A stretch of 64,000 nt of DNA from Lates calcarifer. Taxonomy: Eukaryota; Chordata; Actinopteri; Centropomidae. Each line of letters opens with the position of its first letter. Position 1 is the first letter of the stretch. The notes under the pieces are model-generated. The model saw only the letters and a program-made list of their open reading frames with translations, was not told the DNA's origin and searched no databases. A program made the translations under genes and the position numbers. The DNA lies in assembly GCF_001640805.2 (NCBI RefSeq), contig NC_066854.1, positions 10,039,775-10,103,774 of the forward strand. Direction: 5' to 3'. Positions 8,430 through 23,300 of the stretch are shown here, piece by piece.

Positions 8430-11259
8430 GCGGCTGAAGCAGTAAAGCTGGAAAACACGTGTGGAACAAACAACCAGATTAATAAAGAAGAGTTGAGCGT
8501 CAGTGAGAGAAACAAAGACAGCGTGAGCCACGTGATATAAACGAGCAATAACATAACGAAACGATCGTTGAGTGTTTCCACATGTCCGCAGCAGAGTTTC
8601 TCAGGGTTCGCGTCCCGCAGGCGCCAGCAGACTGGGGTGAAGAGCCGTCCAGGCAAAGGGGACCTCACGGTGCAATGAAGCAACGGGGGTTGGGTGGGGT
8701 TCGTCCCACCCAACAGTTTGAAATTTTACAAAACAGTCTTGTAGACTACTGAATGGTGATGGACTTCTCACTCGTCCGTTCCACAAACAAATAAAAACAC
8801 AAAATATCCAGATAGAAGAGATTACAAACAAATACATATACAGCTAATGATCCAAAGCTCTCATAATTACACTTGAGCCATCTGCAGTTGATCCAGTTTC
8901 AGAGACCTGTACATGGGAAGTTATGAAACAGAAAACAATGAACAGCCGACATATAACCTACAGTATCATATCAGTGCAGGTGAATAATGCAATGACAACA
9001 CTTTTTTGTTTGTTTTCACAGTCCTTATATAACTTTATTTTTAAATAAACCTTTTTTCTGTGACAAAAGGCTCTGACTCTGGTTTTACACTTGTTTCACA
9101 TCACAGCAATACAGATTCAGTATTTACACCTGCACAGAATAGTACAGTTAGCAGGAGCCAAGGAGCAGCTCCAATCCCACAGTGTGTCTATGTGTGTCTA
9201 ATTTGTGTGTATATTTCATAAAGTTGTACAAAACCTTAAATATGATCAAATCCAAACAACATTGTCACATATTTGTGTGTCATATAAACTAGTCTCACAG
9301 CACAGTTCGTACATTCAGTTATAGTTACTGCAGCAAAGCACAGACTTCAGCAAAATGTATGAGTACTTAGAAAAAATGACAACATCCTAATCTGTCTCTA
9401 TAGTCAAACAGCTGAATCTCCACCTGATAATTACATTCATGTTCCACACACTGATCAGCGAGATTAAGGCTTTGGAGTTAAAAATGAGTATTATGAACTA
9501 TTTAGAATAATAAAACAGCCTGCACACAGGCAGAAAAACCCAATATGGAGGGCCAAAGCCTTTGTCTCTATGAAATCTGCAAGTGATATTAGCCAAAAAA
9601 AAAAAAACAAACAAACATGAAAAACAACAAAAAGTCACAATAAAAATACATCCAAACTTTGACTTATTAGGTCATAATTAGTATAACTATTAAGTAAGAC
9701 CCCTGGTCACTGTTTGACTCAGTCATGATAAAAATACAAAACGATACTGTTTTTTTCATACATTTGTGTTTCAAATAAACGGGTCATTTTGGTTGTTTCA
9801 TTATTATCACTTCACTTTATGTCAACATACTTCATTAGCCAGAAAAATAAGGAGTTACCATCAACTCCAAAACAAACAGAAGCTCCAGATAAGAGAGGAC
9901 ACCTGCACAGGCCTGCACCTTATCAATAACAGCAGCACTGAAATTGCTGGAAAGTGGAATCCTTCACAGTATATTGAAATATTACTTACCACAGTCAGAC
10001 TAAATGTTGTCTGATGCACTTGATGAGCAAGAAGATGAAATGAAAAAGGTGAAGTCTTGTACATTTGCACACAGCTCTGAGTTTAATCTGATTCCAGTAA
10101 CTACCTCACCACTCTCAGTCTAAATACAGATATACCTGTGATGGCTGCAGACCAAACTGGTTGAAGTGGACAAACCAATAATCAAATCCAGACACGATGA
10201 GACTAAGTTCTCACGAAGGCCAGAACTCTTAATGTAAAGACAAACACCCTTTTGTCACAAACTGGATCACCTGCTGTGACAAGAGCTCAACTCATCAAAC
10301 AGAACTTATTGGATTAAGCTTCACTAAAATAAACAACTGGATATTAAAACAAGGTGTGGATGGATGTGTGACGTACCAGAGCAGCCGAAGATGGTGAATA
10401 CAAAGCGCAAGTATATGAATCAAATGATAATGTTGAGTTTCACTTCAACGTCACAAACATAAACTGAGCTAATTTGGGCTATTTTTCCTTTCTAACAGCA
10501 AAGTGGAGGTAGAGTCAGGTCATGACATGAAAAATGACAATTGTTATCCTCCACCTCTCATTAAGCTGTGGCCACTCTAGTCTCTCCTGCTCCCACCACA
10601 AGTCTATTGTAAACAGCAAATCACGTCACTGAGCCTGACACAGCAGAGATACAGAGTGTGCGCTTATGTACCTGTTCCTGATGCCAAATGGGCCTTGTAT
10701 TGATACATCCTCTCCTAGTCATAAAAAAGGTAAAACACCATTAATACTCCACTGCTACATCAGCTACATCAATCACTTTCAACCTGCGATCTGCAATATT
10801 TCATAGCACAGCTGAGCAAAGGCCTCTAGGAACCATGGGAAAAATAAACTGCTGTGTTTTGACAGGACGATGAGGTATTGTACATCAACTTGCTGTACAA
10901 AAATCTGTTGCTTTTATGGAGTTATGGCCTCTTGGGGTCCATAAGTCTCCAGTCCGCTGCAGTCTGAGCTCATCTCATGTTTTAATACGGAGGCATGAAA
11001 GAACAGATGGCCCCACTCACTGGTAAAAGACAGATAAACATATTATATGTACAGCAAACTGTAAAACACTTAAAAGGTGCCGAGAGTTTAATCCGCCTGG
11101 ACCCTCAGGTCAAGTCTGTGAGCCAAAGCCTCCGCTGGCACCTCGAGGGCTGAGTGTGATTGTCTGTGGAGGAACTGTGCTCAGCCTACTCCTACCCCCC
11201 ACCTCCATCCCTCCCAAACCCTCCCACCCCGCTTCTCCCTCTTTTCCTCTGCGGTCTCG
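8430..11259. other. tmem163 3' flank and probable 3' UTR
   Basis: No further coding exons are visible. On the minus strand, sequence downstream of the tmem163 stop has candidate poly(A) signals ATTAAA (TTTAAT on plus near 11089) and AATAAA (TTTATT on plus, 9034-9039). The second would give a 3' UTR of about 2.2 kb. An A-run lies at 9598-9606. Open frames here are short and unsupported. Confidence 0.4.
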
Positions 11260-11320
11260 TCACTCAAAACGCTCGTAGTTCCTGGTTTGCCGGATCCGCG
11301 GGACCATGTCCAGCAGCAGC
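11260..11320 (-). CDS. tmem163: tmem163 coding exon 8 (last)
   Basis: Acceptor CTCCCACAG. One base completes Lys, then 19 codons and TGA. Encodes the C-terminal tail LLLDMVPRIRQTRNYERFE. Confidence 0.95.
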
Positions 11321-14300
11321 CTGTGGGAGGAGAGCAGGAAGCTTTTCAGACTTTGACTGGCTCAAGTTAAAAAAGCTCTGCAGACATGAATTCATCTGAT
11401 TTTGGTTGTTGCTCAAGGCAAAAAAAAAAAAAAAATTCAATCTTCAGACTGATAATAAAAACCTTTTCCTCAGAGGCGACTTAAGGGTTTTACTTTTTTA
11501 TTTTTATATAAAACTTTTATTTCTGTCTTGGGACATATGATCTCTTTTACAAGAGAGAGTGGTCTTAAATGGCAGCGTAGTCACGTTAAAACATTTCAGA
11601 GATTTCATCTCTATAATAGTCTCATAATCAACAGAATCAAAAGCTCTGAACATTTTGAGTTTAGTTTTCTTTACATCATCTCTACAACAACAAATGTATC
11701 ATCCACTGAGAACTCACTTGACCCCATAGGCGAGGATGATGAGGCCTATGAGGACACCTATTGTCCCATCCAGATACCACACCTTGGGCTCATGCTTAAA
11801 CACTTCAGCACTGATGAGGATGGAGAACCCCATGATTCCCCCCACCAGTGAGTTAAATCCTGGAACAAGAAAATACACAAACACACTTGATGTAAAAACA
11901 CCTTATACAGATGTAGTCTGGCAGACATGTGATGTTGACTGCTGTGGTACAGAGCAGCATATAAAGTGTCCAGTGGTGTGATAGATTCCTGACATGCCTC
12001 TGTCTGTCTGTTGAAAGGTCATCTTGTATGAATGAGTGAGAGAGCTGAGAGTTACAGACATGTAAGTGGGTTTGTACTGTAATACAAATAATATGTCACT
12101 GGGGAAGTCACACTTTAACGCTGTTACTAAGAAATGACTGTGCACAAGAAATCCTTCCCACGTATATTTGAGGTGACCAGGCAACATGAGACAGTTAATC
12201 AAAAGAACAAGCATGCACATATGAAGGACTACAAGTGAAATAGTAGAAATAGTAACAAAGCATTTCATTAATTAATAATACATTGATTTATGAATCATGT
12301 ATTTATTCATGTATGAATTAATACATGATGGAATTTGAAAAATGTATTAGAAAATGAAGTTTAGAAAGAAACAAATAACTGGATAAATTGAATTAAGAAT
12401 ACAGACTTTAATGAGGCATTTAGAAGGGCTTTTTCCTTTCTTAGTTGCTGCCTTCAATTTTTCCATTAGCTATTCAATTTGCTTAGTCATATGACCTCTC
12501 TATTTAGCCTTTTCATGACACTTTGGGCCTTGCACTGGTAAAACAGGGCAAAACTATGCAAATTAGTCATGGGACGTGACAAGCTCACTGATTGGCTGTC
12601 ACCTGGTACATTATATGCAGATGCAAATGTACAATTCTTTATTACTATTTATGTGACACTTGTGGTCCTTCACAGAACATTACTAATTAATTCAGGCAAA
12701 AAACAAGCTCCTTATTTGAAAACTATGCAACTTTGAAGATCACGGTCTTGATTTGGTCTCTGTTTAAGCGTGTGTGTACACCTACCATCAGTGATAAGGG
12801 CTCGGCTTGTGAGCACTTTCCCAAGCATGAACTTGATCACAGCCAGAATGATGCACACCAAGCCGCTGACGATGGACACGCTGAAAAGGAAGTCGTCCTA
12901 AGAGAGGAAAAAAAATGAACTGAGAAATAGAGTCATGGTTTGCTTATATTTTACACTCTTTTTAGCAATGAAAATAATGTGATTGTGAGGAGGTTTAGTG
13001 CATTAATAACACAATACAAGTAAGAATTTCATCATGATGTTTTATGTGTCAAATAATAGCTTTTTATGTTTTATTATTTGTATGTCTTTTGACAGATATG
13101 TCAGAGCCCCAGCTCTTGCAGTGCCACCTGTACTCACAGGTATCTGAAGTTATGAAGTGTAACCAGCATTTCATTGCATCCCCTCTGAAACCAAACCTAC
13201 ACCCTTTGTATCAGTTATTATCCCAGCTGATTAAACTGCAGGTTACTTCAGGTAAATCCTGCCATCTGCAGATTCTCCATCACTGACCACAAGACCACAG
13301 TGACTTCTCAAGACAGCAGCGTCAACACACCACAACCACAGCTCAATACTGCAGCCTTACACCCCCATACACCTCTACCTACCAACAACTGCTCTCCATC
13401 CTCACTAATGAAGTTTCTCATCTTCCTATTAAAACACTATCATCCATATCACCTCCACTCTCCATCATCCAGTCCAATTATACTCCAAAAACCTTTTCCT
13501 TTGCTCCCCATAGCTCTTATTTAATTTGAAAATGAATTTGATGTTGCACCTATTGTGAGTCTCGCTGGAAAGAATCTCAGCTAAATGCCTAAAACGTAGA
13601 TGCACAAAGGGATGGATGGAGGAGGAGCAGGGATGGATGTGAGAAGAGAAAGGGAGCTGCAGAGCACTGAGTGCCTCTGCGGCAGCATTAATATTGCACT
13701 ATGGCCTTGGAGCCATGAAAAGATAATTTGGCGAGCTCACAGACATCAAAGACGAAATGGAGAGAAAACCTCAGCATGCTGCATAGACCTGAGTCAGTGT
13801 CATGACTCAGCTGTGAAAATAAAATCTAAAAAGCATATTTTTGAAATACTGAACATATTCTTCAGCAACAAGGACAAATGTTTCATTACAGTTGAGACAG
13901 ACACATATTTTTCAAAGACAGGTCTGTTCATAATTTGCCACCGTTTAAAACCATTTGAGTTGATGCAATAAATTGGAAGCTGCTGTGTGTAACAGACTCA
14001 TAGTCAGCTGGTGTAAATCATACTTAAGTAGCCATTCAGTATGTAGATCCAGGAGTGGCCACAGGAATTGTGAGCTTTTCATGTATGCTAATGATTCAGA
14101 TTTGTTTAGCAGCAGCCCTGTGGTAGACTGGTGATCTGTCCAGGGTGGACCCCACCTCTCATCCAAACAGCTGGGACTGGCTCCCTGCACCCTCAAGGGA
14201 CAAGGGGTATAGCTATTGAATGGACCATACAAGAGACCAGCATGGGTAGAATACTAGGTACAGTTAAAAGTCACAGATATGTTTCTTTTGTAGATCAGTT

Positions 14301-17300
14301 CAGTGTGTGGGGGCAACTTAATGGATCCTGTGAGGTGTGATATTGATATTCAATAAACTTTTAATTAAAGGAATTAAAGATGGGTGAATGAACTTAGTAT
14401 TTCAGTAGACATGTGCTTACATAATGAGTTATACCTACAATATTTAAATCTGCATGCCACAGCTGTAACAGAGGTACAGCAGTCTTTTTGTTATCATGAT
14501 TTGGGGAATGAATAGAATTTATAGAAATAAGTTCTATTGATTTTTATTGATCTGCAGAACAGTACACTGTACTGTAGCTAGATATTACATTCTTCAAAAC
14601 TCAATAATCTAATTGGCTGGAGCACATTTTATCTGCTACATAGACAAACTAAATGTCTGGGAGTCTTATTTGAAAAGTTGTGCTTCCAGGAAGTTTCAGT
14701 GATATATGGCTTACTGTGACTCTCAGTCTGTTATCATGGGGAATCCCCTCAGTGACCTTCTGATCAAGATTCAGAGTGAGTGGGTTGGCATTTTGGCCCA
14801 TGGGAGAGGGAAACACACGCAGAGAATGAGAGATAGAACTCATGACAAACAGACTCTGCTCCAAATGTGAACAGAGTGTTTGGCATTTTGATTTGACAAC
14901 CAGATCCCTGCACAGAATATGAAAATAGTACACGCTGTTCTGCTTTTTAGAGGTGGAGAAGTCAGGAAAGCGAAGAAACATATCATCTACAATTACCTGG
15001 ATGTGAAGAAACCAGACTGAGACAGACAGAGAGAAAGAGCTATGGAGATTAATTTTCAGTGGAGTTAAGTCTTTCATGAATAATAATGGCTAAAAGTGAA
15101 ATTACATTGGTATCATCCGCTCTGAATGTTCAGGTCAAGTGGTACAAACACATTTCAAAACTACAGATAAAACAGTGGATGAGTTAGAAAAACCTGAATC
15201 TGACACACCTGTCTGAACCAAACCAAATTCTCAAAGGAAGAAACATTTTGGGAAAAAGAGATATTCCTGCTAAGAATTACACAAAAAGATCAACACAACT
15301 CCTATGCTTGTACACCAAACTTGCAAAAGTCAGTTGGTTGGTTAAACTTAGCATGAAGAGTGGAAGCAGGGGGGAATCATCCAGCGAGGCTCTGTAGTAA
15401 AAACCAAACAAATAAACAAAAAATCCATATACTACCACCACTAAAGCTCAGTTCCAGCACATAACTTGTCAGAAAACCACAACTTGTTATTTTTACCTTT
15501 TGGTTTTTGCAGGGATTAAACATATAAGATACAACATGCTAATTAGCCAAGAAAAGATTAAACTTGATAGGAGAAAATACAGCACCTGGAATAAGATGAA
15601 CTGAATTGGAAACAGCTTAAAGTAATTTTACTGAACTGATTTTTCTTTTCACTTGTTTTTGGAAAATAAGGGTTTTCCAGTGGCCTTTCATAAGCCCACT
15701 TATGGTGTGTAATATTCTCTACTCTCAGCACTTCTAATTACATTACAATATGAAAACCTCCACTGGGAGTTAAAAGGTTTTCACAAACCAATGATGAAAT
15801 GCCTGTATGAATAGTAAAGCTCCGTTTTGGATGCTAACTGACATTAATTGGGCTCAGAGGACCAGCAGAGCAGGAACAGTCAGGTGTCAAAACCCAAAAC
15901 ATCCTCCTCCACATGTTTCCCCCTCCACTCCCCTCCCTCTCTGTCTCGCCACTGCATATCTCAGCAGCTGCTTACCTTATTAACATTTCATAGGAGGAAG
16001 AGAGGGAGGTGATGAAAATAAACCCTATTTCCAACATCAGCATACTGAGGAGGGCTGTGAAGCTTCATAGTTGAAGCTATATATATCTCCAAGTATGATG
16101 CACCAGAAACCAGTCTGGTATAACCGGCATGTGACAGAGGAGGAGCACGTCGAATCCGAAAAACACAATCTGTCTGCTCCCACATTCTGCCTTTGTTTAT
16201 GCTTTGGTGCTTGCTGTCTGTCAGGCCTGTCTCTTTGCCTCTCTGCAGCCACAGATGAATAGATGAAAAACACAGGTGATTTAATAAATCAATAAAGGAT
16301 CTGAAAACTAATTGAATTTGGAGCCTGAGTGAGTTACAAAGGCTATTTGAAGCTGTTGAAATGTGCATTTCTCATCATGGTATACTTTGGTTCTGCAGCT
16401 GATCCAAGACTATGTAAAATACGATTAAAGTGCACCCAGCTGTGTTGATGAGTTTAGGTTTTCACAGTCTACATGCCAGCCCCCAAATCCAAGTCTTTTG
16501 GAAGGACTGTGTTTTGTTTAAATATGTGTACATGGAGAAGTAAGTGTTTCAGAATTAGCAGTATCCATGCAGTTAACAGTCACTGGGAAACATCCAATTA
16601 TGCTATTGTAACTGACGTTATGTGTAATGTGATATGTTTCAGATTTTCAGCTTTTAAGATTTTATATTCTGATGGCAGCTGCTTAAGAAAATGTTAATTC
16701 CAATTAAATTACTTCACACAACAAAACAGTAGATACAGCTCATTCTATAAAGCATGTAATCATGCATTTGGGGCTAAGACCGACAACAACAGCAATTATT
16801 TACTCAAAGCTACAGCAGTTTGAATAAGATCATTGAGCTAAGCTTGAAAGGCCTGAGCAGCAATAATATCTCTAAGGTAATTTAGCATAATGTTCCCATA
16901 TTCAGCCATTATCATCATCATTACATTCAGATCCTCGACAGCGTTTCTACGGAGATGACTATTGCCCAGCAACCGGGTGATAAAGCTATTTCAGGAAGTG
17001 TGAAAGCTCCGAAGTCTTCACACCTGAGATTTGTGACATTCTTCATCTAACAACAGCAACCACACTGTTCCACCTCTTTCACACACACATTCGTACCTAA
17101 AAAAAACTTAACCTGATGTTGAGTCTGAAAATTAAAGCTGGTGTAGAATAAGCTCACTTGACTGACAAATCAACTCCTCCACTTTGATTTCAGGTTTTGG
17201 CAAATGTAGATGCACTTTTACTCTGTTACACTTTTGCCTGTTTCTAACAAGCTGCATTGTTTTCCCCCTGAGTGAGTCTAACCCACATACTGTACACACT

Positions 17301-20300
17301 GCAACAAATCCACTATAACAAGACATTAAAGCTGATATTTAAGGCCTTGAAAACCTATTCTCTCCATCAGCTTGTTACTATGAGTGACTGGATCTTACAT
17401 TAACACACAGTATTTTCTGCTTAAGTTAGAACAGTTTTGTTGTTTATGTATCTTGTTTTTTTCTGTGCTCTTCTGACTGATATGAAGCTGGAAAATGTCA
17501 CATCACATATCTGTCTGTACAGAGATTTAGCAACAACATCAGGATTTGTTTTGTGGGTTGTTTGGTCACTATCAATCAAATTTGATAGAATTCCTTTATA
17601 AATAATACATGAGTATGTTTTTTTTTTTAAACAAACAAACTATTTGTTATAGAAAAATGCACAGGATTTGTATGGAGTGAAACTGGACTCAAAATGATGG
17701 TCTAGAAATGAAAAATAACGATTGTGTGTAATTTTGGGTACTCACAAATGTGCATTCCACACAAATACCAAGCAATCTGAATATGTAAAACTATTTTACA
17801 GATGCACACATCATGACGTGAATACATATTAATATTTTATGTGTAGATTTTCAACTTCACTTTTGAAATGCTTCCTGTGTGTACAAATGTCTTCTGTGTA
17901 CACAGTATTTACAGACTGTTAACTGTGGGTACAGGGATTGTCTGATACGGATGGATCAGGTTACGTTTGTGTGTGGAGTTTTGAGACTCTTGTCACAGTC
18001 TCCAGCTCAGCACAGATCTACAAATGCACAAAGCGTTTGAAAGCAAACTTTTTTTAGATTTGAAGGAAACTCTTTTCTGCCAGTGGTATGATAAACTTTT
18101 CTCTTCCTTTATACAAATTCTTATTTTTGTTGCACTTGAAAATGAGGAATAAAGGACTGCATATAGGATGCATCTCTTAGGGCATTTTCAAAATCATAAA
18201 TATTGATTAGTGCTACAACAGGAGGTGATAGCAACATGTTTTCCTCTGTGTGCTGAAACTGTATGACCTGAATGACCCCACAGCATCCGACAGAAGGATA
18301 TGAAAGTTACTTTGGAATTCATACATACAGCACATACAGATATACAGATTTTAAAATCTAATTTCCCAACTGCAAGTTTAACAAGATACCCCACTATAGC
18401 CTCAACAAAATTAACATTAAATTAAAACCAAATTATCTAGACTTGATTTTAGATTTATTTTGCCTGGAGACAAATTACCATTGCCAAAACCTTCCATCTG
18501 TTGAGTATCAACTCTGAGCTGAAGGCTAGCAGCCCTCTCTTCCTTCTAGCTTGGCTGCAGCCAGGCCTGAACCCCCAACCCTCAGTGACCAGCACCATGT
18601 GACAGCCAGAGCTGAAAATATGTTGTCTCATCAGATCTACTGCCAGTTCAAAATGGCAAGACGAGGACCGAATGAGCCATGTTACATCTACAGCTTCATG
18701 CAAATCATGTGAACTGCAGTAGCTGTCTGCATGTTGTTTGTCTTGGATGCTAAGAAGTATAGAGACGAGATATTATTAGATACAGACACAAAGTCAGCAG
18801 GGCTGTTTTGGTTTCTAAGTGAAATCCTCCTCTCTGGCAGGCTGGTTGGTATTACAGATGAGTCCTGGCTGGGACAGGTGGTTGTTACTATCTGGCTGAG
18901 CTTTAAAAACAGCCACAAATTCCACCAAAAAAATCAGATTATACACCAAAATTTGGCTTAAATTCTGCAGTCTGCATTTAGTGAGATGAACAAAGCTGTT
19001 AAGTGAGCCTGTCTAACTGTTCAGCTGACAGTAATACAGCTGTCAATGCACCAAAGTATGTTGATATTAATGTTTTAAATGGATAACATAATCTGTCCCA
19101 TATGGTGGATGCTTTAATCCAAAGCTCTCTTCCATCTGAACCAAGTCTGACCCCTGCACCACGATCAGAGCCATTTCCTGCACACTGTCATGTGCTGTAT
19201 GATGCCATGTAGGAAAAAAAACGTGGTGGTAAACTCTAATCTCATATGATCTAGTCTTATCTGGTGCTTTGTTGTGTAATGAGTTCACATCAACTCAAAT
19301 GTGCTTTGTAGCATCTGTATATTGATGTGGGTTTGTGTTTGTGGTGGATAAATTCTTACCACTTCAGGTAGCAGCTTGGTAGCCAGGTCATGGATGGCTT
19401 TACCCATAATGCAAATGGAGGACAGGATGAAAATCACACCCAGGATAATGCATGCTCTGCGGAGGAAAAGAAAAGAAGAAAAGCTGTGGTGAGAACCACA
19501 CCATTACTGTCCCAGATAGAGGAAATGAAGACAATGTTCTTAAGACAGGGTTTCTTCTGTTAGGCTTAATTCTTTATTATTCAGACTTTTTGACACTGGA
19601 CAGATCCTGATGCAGCAGTCTACCCCGACACACAGATCAATAGTAAGTACTGTGAAAGTGGTACACAGCTGCTACCTGCGGGGCTGGAGCCAGGGCTGTA
19701 GAAATATAGTTCAAGAGGTCATGAGTATAGATTCCCCCAACACAATCCAAACCACCTGAGAAATGTTCTAGCTATAAACCACATTCTATGAAAAAAAAAA
19801 AATCACTCTTTTAGAGAAATCACAAAATGGACAGTGGTTGACATTCCATCAGCCTCAGCCATCAGATTAGCACTGTCATTATGAGAATGTTAGCATGTTG
19901 CTTACGTTAGCATCTAACTCAAAGAAACCACTGTATCTATGAATACAGCCTCTCAGAGCCACATGGCTGTAGACTTGTAGTAATGTAAGCTACATGTATT
20001 TTCTTTTGAACCCTGTTTATAGCCTATTTTGGCAAATTGGCACCATTTAAAGTATGCCACTGAGTTAGCTATTAGCAGTTCTTGCAGCAAATGTGCAAAC
20101 AACTCTCACTGGATTACTTGATTATTCTCATGCAAATTCTTTTGTCTATGATTTCTATGCAGATTTCTGGAGGTTTATTCACAATGGACATCAGAGAAAA
20201 TGATATTCTCAGGATGTGGAAGTCACACTGAATGATATCAATGTGTCTGTGTTAAGATGTGACTGAATTATGATTCTAAGAAGAAACATCTTTGTTCTGC

Positions 20301-23300
20301 TGAATGTCCGTGTCTATTACAAACCATGTTCTTATAATTTTGTGGTGTTTAAAATCCTGGAATGGTGAGTTGAATTACCAGGGACCACCGGGAATATTTT
20401 ATTCCCCACCTAGCTGTAATGTTAATCTAATTCAAATGGGGCTTTAGTCTTGTTAAATTTTATCAACAAATGGCACAGAGGATAGATAAAACTGCATTTT
20501 CCTGTAACCCTAAAATGATCCTGAATGTCACATAACTTTGTTACATTGATGCACAAAGTGAAAACAGATTTATTTGAAAGCAGCAGATGTCCTTTAAACA
20601 CCTTTACCCAATTAACAAAGTCTAAAGGGAGATAAAACAATTGGAGCATATGCCCTGGTCATGCATGGCTACCAGTGTGTGTGTGTTCTAGGTGTAAAGG
20701 CTGCTCTTGAGCCTCACTTGGCATCCTGGGTTTTGACCAGATGAGGTAACCAAGGCAACATCCAACATCACTCTGGGAAGTCCACAGCAGAGCGCACACA
20801 CACACTCTCAATCCCCACTAACAGGCCCCCTGTGGTCTCTTGTTCACCATGGATGTAAAAATGACAAGATATATCTGTGCTGCTGTTTCCTCCACAACAA
20901 CAAAACTGCAGAGAGACTACTGAAGCTCAACACAGGCTCCGTTTCAACATATCCATTATACCACAGGAGGATGACGTTACTTTTTAACATCAATATCTGC
21001 ACAACACCGTCTCATTCTAACTTCTGGCACAGTTGTGTGAATCAAGGTGTTTTTGTTCCCAAAAATCTCCATATTTTCATGTAGGAATCAAACTGCCTAA
21101 TTTGTCTTGTTTTGACATCTTGAGCTTGTTACCCTGGCAACCGGTCTGTACCTGGGCATCACTATTCAGCCAAATCTCCCCCATCAAACAGAAAAAAAAA
21201 TTTGGAATGCCATTGTTTCTCTGGTTGTGCATCAGTAGTTTTCTCAGCTAGTCTGATGAAGGCTGCTAGCTGTTAACAAACAAACGAACATGCAACAGTT
21301 ATGGTGTGCATGTGTGTGTGTGGTCATTGACAGTATATACATATAGAGAGTCTCTGTCTTATTAAGTGGTTGTAAACTTGTGCATCTATGTGTGTGGGTG
21401 TGTTGGTTACTTGCAGGTAATTCTCACTTTTCTGTGAGAACATTTATGCACAAATATATGTGTGTGTTGAGTTGTGTGTGTGTGTGTGTGTGAGACGCAG
21501 GAGGAAGCCTGGTCTCTTGGTGAAGCCAATTACTGTCTGAGCAGCTTCCTGAACTTTGGCCAAATTCTCCAATTAGCTGCTGAAGTGATATAATGAAGGC
21601 TGCTGTCAAGTGGATTACTGTAATGATTTAACACTCAGATACTATATGTTATATATCTATTAAAACCACAGCTAGTGTTGTTTTATTTTCCTCATATGAA
21701 GCAGATGCTATTAACTGGTGTTTCATTGTTTGCACTGTGTCAGATATTTGAATTGACTTTTGAATTAATGTCTTTTTCCTTCTGTGTTACTATCTAATCT
21801 CCAGGGGACGTGATCTCATCTGTTGTCTCTACAGCAATTAGCAGTCAGTCCTCTGAGACTGCGACACGTCTCAGCTCCTGAATGTGTGTGTGTGTGCTGT
21901 CTGGGACTGACAGATTTACTGTATGAATCTACCAGATGCTCCGACAGTAAGGGCAAAGATTTTTCATTCATCTGATTCATTCAGTAACAGATGCTTGTTT
22001 GGTGGAATTTCACTGTGTTTTGTAATTCATTTTTAAATCAACTAGTTACTGTTTACGTAATTTCAGTAAGTTTTGTATGTATCCTCTCGTCTTAATACAA
22101 CTGAGCAGAAATAAAGTGACAGACGACTGGGTTACACTCTGTCTTCTTCTTTTCTTATCTTTCAGTCGCCTGCTTGCTGCTGCCAGCACCTTGACCATTC
22201 TACAGGCTCTACAAGTCCACCAGACCTCCACACACACACACACACACACACACACATTAGACACTGTGGACGCATTGTAATGAATTTCTCTTTCTCTTTT
22301 CTGGGGTTGTTTGGCTCTCACAGCTGCATGTAAACCATTTACATGCATTTAGGCAAGACAAAACAAAGGCTAGAACAAATAAAGGGTGTCTGCAAGTATA
22401 TAGTCTTCTAATACAACGTGACAAGACATTAACAACAAAGCTGTTAAAATCACACTATTTCCCCCTGAATTGATCAGTGTAAACAGAACCAGGCAATAAA
22501 ATTTTATGATAACCTTATGATAAGTTTCTTTCAAGATTTACTTGATTCTGGCAATCATTTCTTTGGTCTTTGTCCAAAGAAGTGACTATAAATTGATGGA
22601 ATTGATGTCATTCATTACCTGTTTAGTATATTATTTTAGTGGTTTTAATGTGTCAAATTTATATAATTAAAAACCTTTTCAGGCATTTTTAGTATATGTA
22701 GAAATCCAAAACTTGATTTGAAAATAGGTTGAGAGGTGATTGTACTCACATGTATTCGCGGTGTGCAGAGTGAACAGCTGCTGCGTTGCTGTACCGCCAC
22801 AACACAATGACAGAGGACAGCACATCCAGTGTGGCATCAAACTACAGAGTGAAATCAAAAAACAAACAAAAAAAAAATTACATTCTCTTCACTGCAGTGT
22901 ACAGTGTAGTGATAGCCGTCGCAGCTTTACTGAAGTGGAGACTTACAGCAAATCCAAAAGCTGAAGCACTGTGCCGCATGATGGAAACAGCTGGAAAGAA
23001 AACAGAGAGGAAGAGAATAAAACAGGACTTTGTATCAACAGAAGAAACATATTTGTAACAGAGTTTGGCTATTTTTGCTGTTTATTCATAACACATCCAC
23101 ATAAGGAAAAAAATGACTACTCCTGATTGCCATTGGCAGGCAGCCATTTATTGTGTGTTTCAAAAAGAGCTGTTCTTCAGTTATACATCCATCTTAAATC
23201 ACCACTTACTCCTATCTATGGCCAAAAAGATGGATTTTTTCATTGGTTTTATATGATAGTGATGGGTTTCTGCCTGATCTGAGTTTGGATCGTACCTAAA

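Larger units (their letters stand above)
12898..19359 (-). other. tmem163 intron 5 (6.5 kb)
   Basis: No additional coding exon is seen. It contains dispersed repeats at 14105-14225 and 15243-15400. The stretch 15700-16300 is less repetitive and looks like possible conserved noncoding sequence, but that is only an impression. A weak tRNA-like B-box (GGTTCAGGCC on minus, near 18565) is noted elsewhere as rejected. Confidence 0.6.
19457..22749 (-). other. tmem163 intron 4 (3.3 kb)
   Basis: Contains a SINE/MITE-like repeat around 19870-19985, a TG microsatellite at 21473-21492, and a (CA)14 microsatellite at 22229-22256. No coding exon is seen. Confidence 0.6.

Noticed and set aside
8582..8755. 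57-codon plus-strand ORF (MSAAEFLRVRVPQAP...) in a GC-richer patch
   Set aside because: No splice or homology support, overlapped by an equally open minus-strand frame. It may belong to a promoter-like stretch but cannot be called a gene.
12733..12918. 61-codon plus-strand ORF
   Set aside because: Antisense of tmem163 exon 6; the minus strand carries the conserved protein.
13280..13530. Pro/Ser-rich ORF resembling LINE leader sequence
   Set aside because: No diagnostic LINE motif; low-complexity CA-rich DNA explains it.
18540..18600. tRNA-like B-box on minus (GGTTCAGGCC), possible SINE
   Set aside because: No A-box or tRNA fold found at the expected spacing; too weak.
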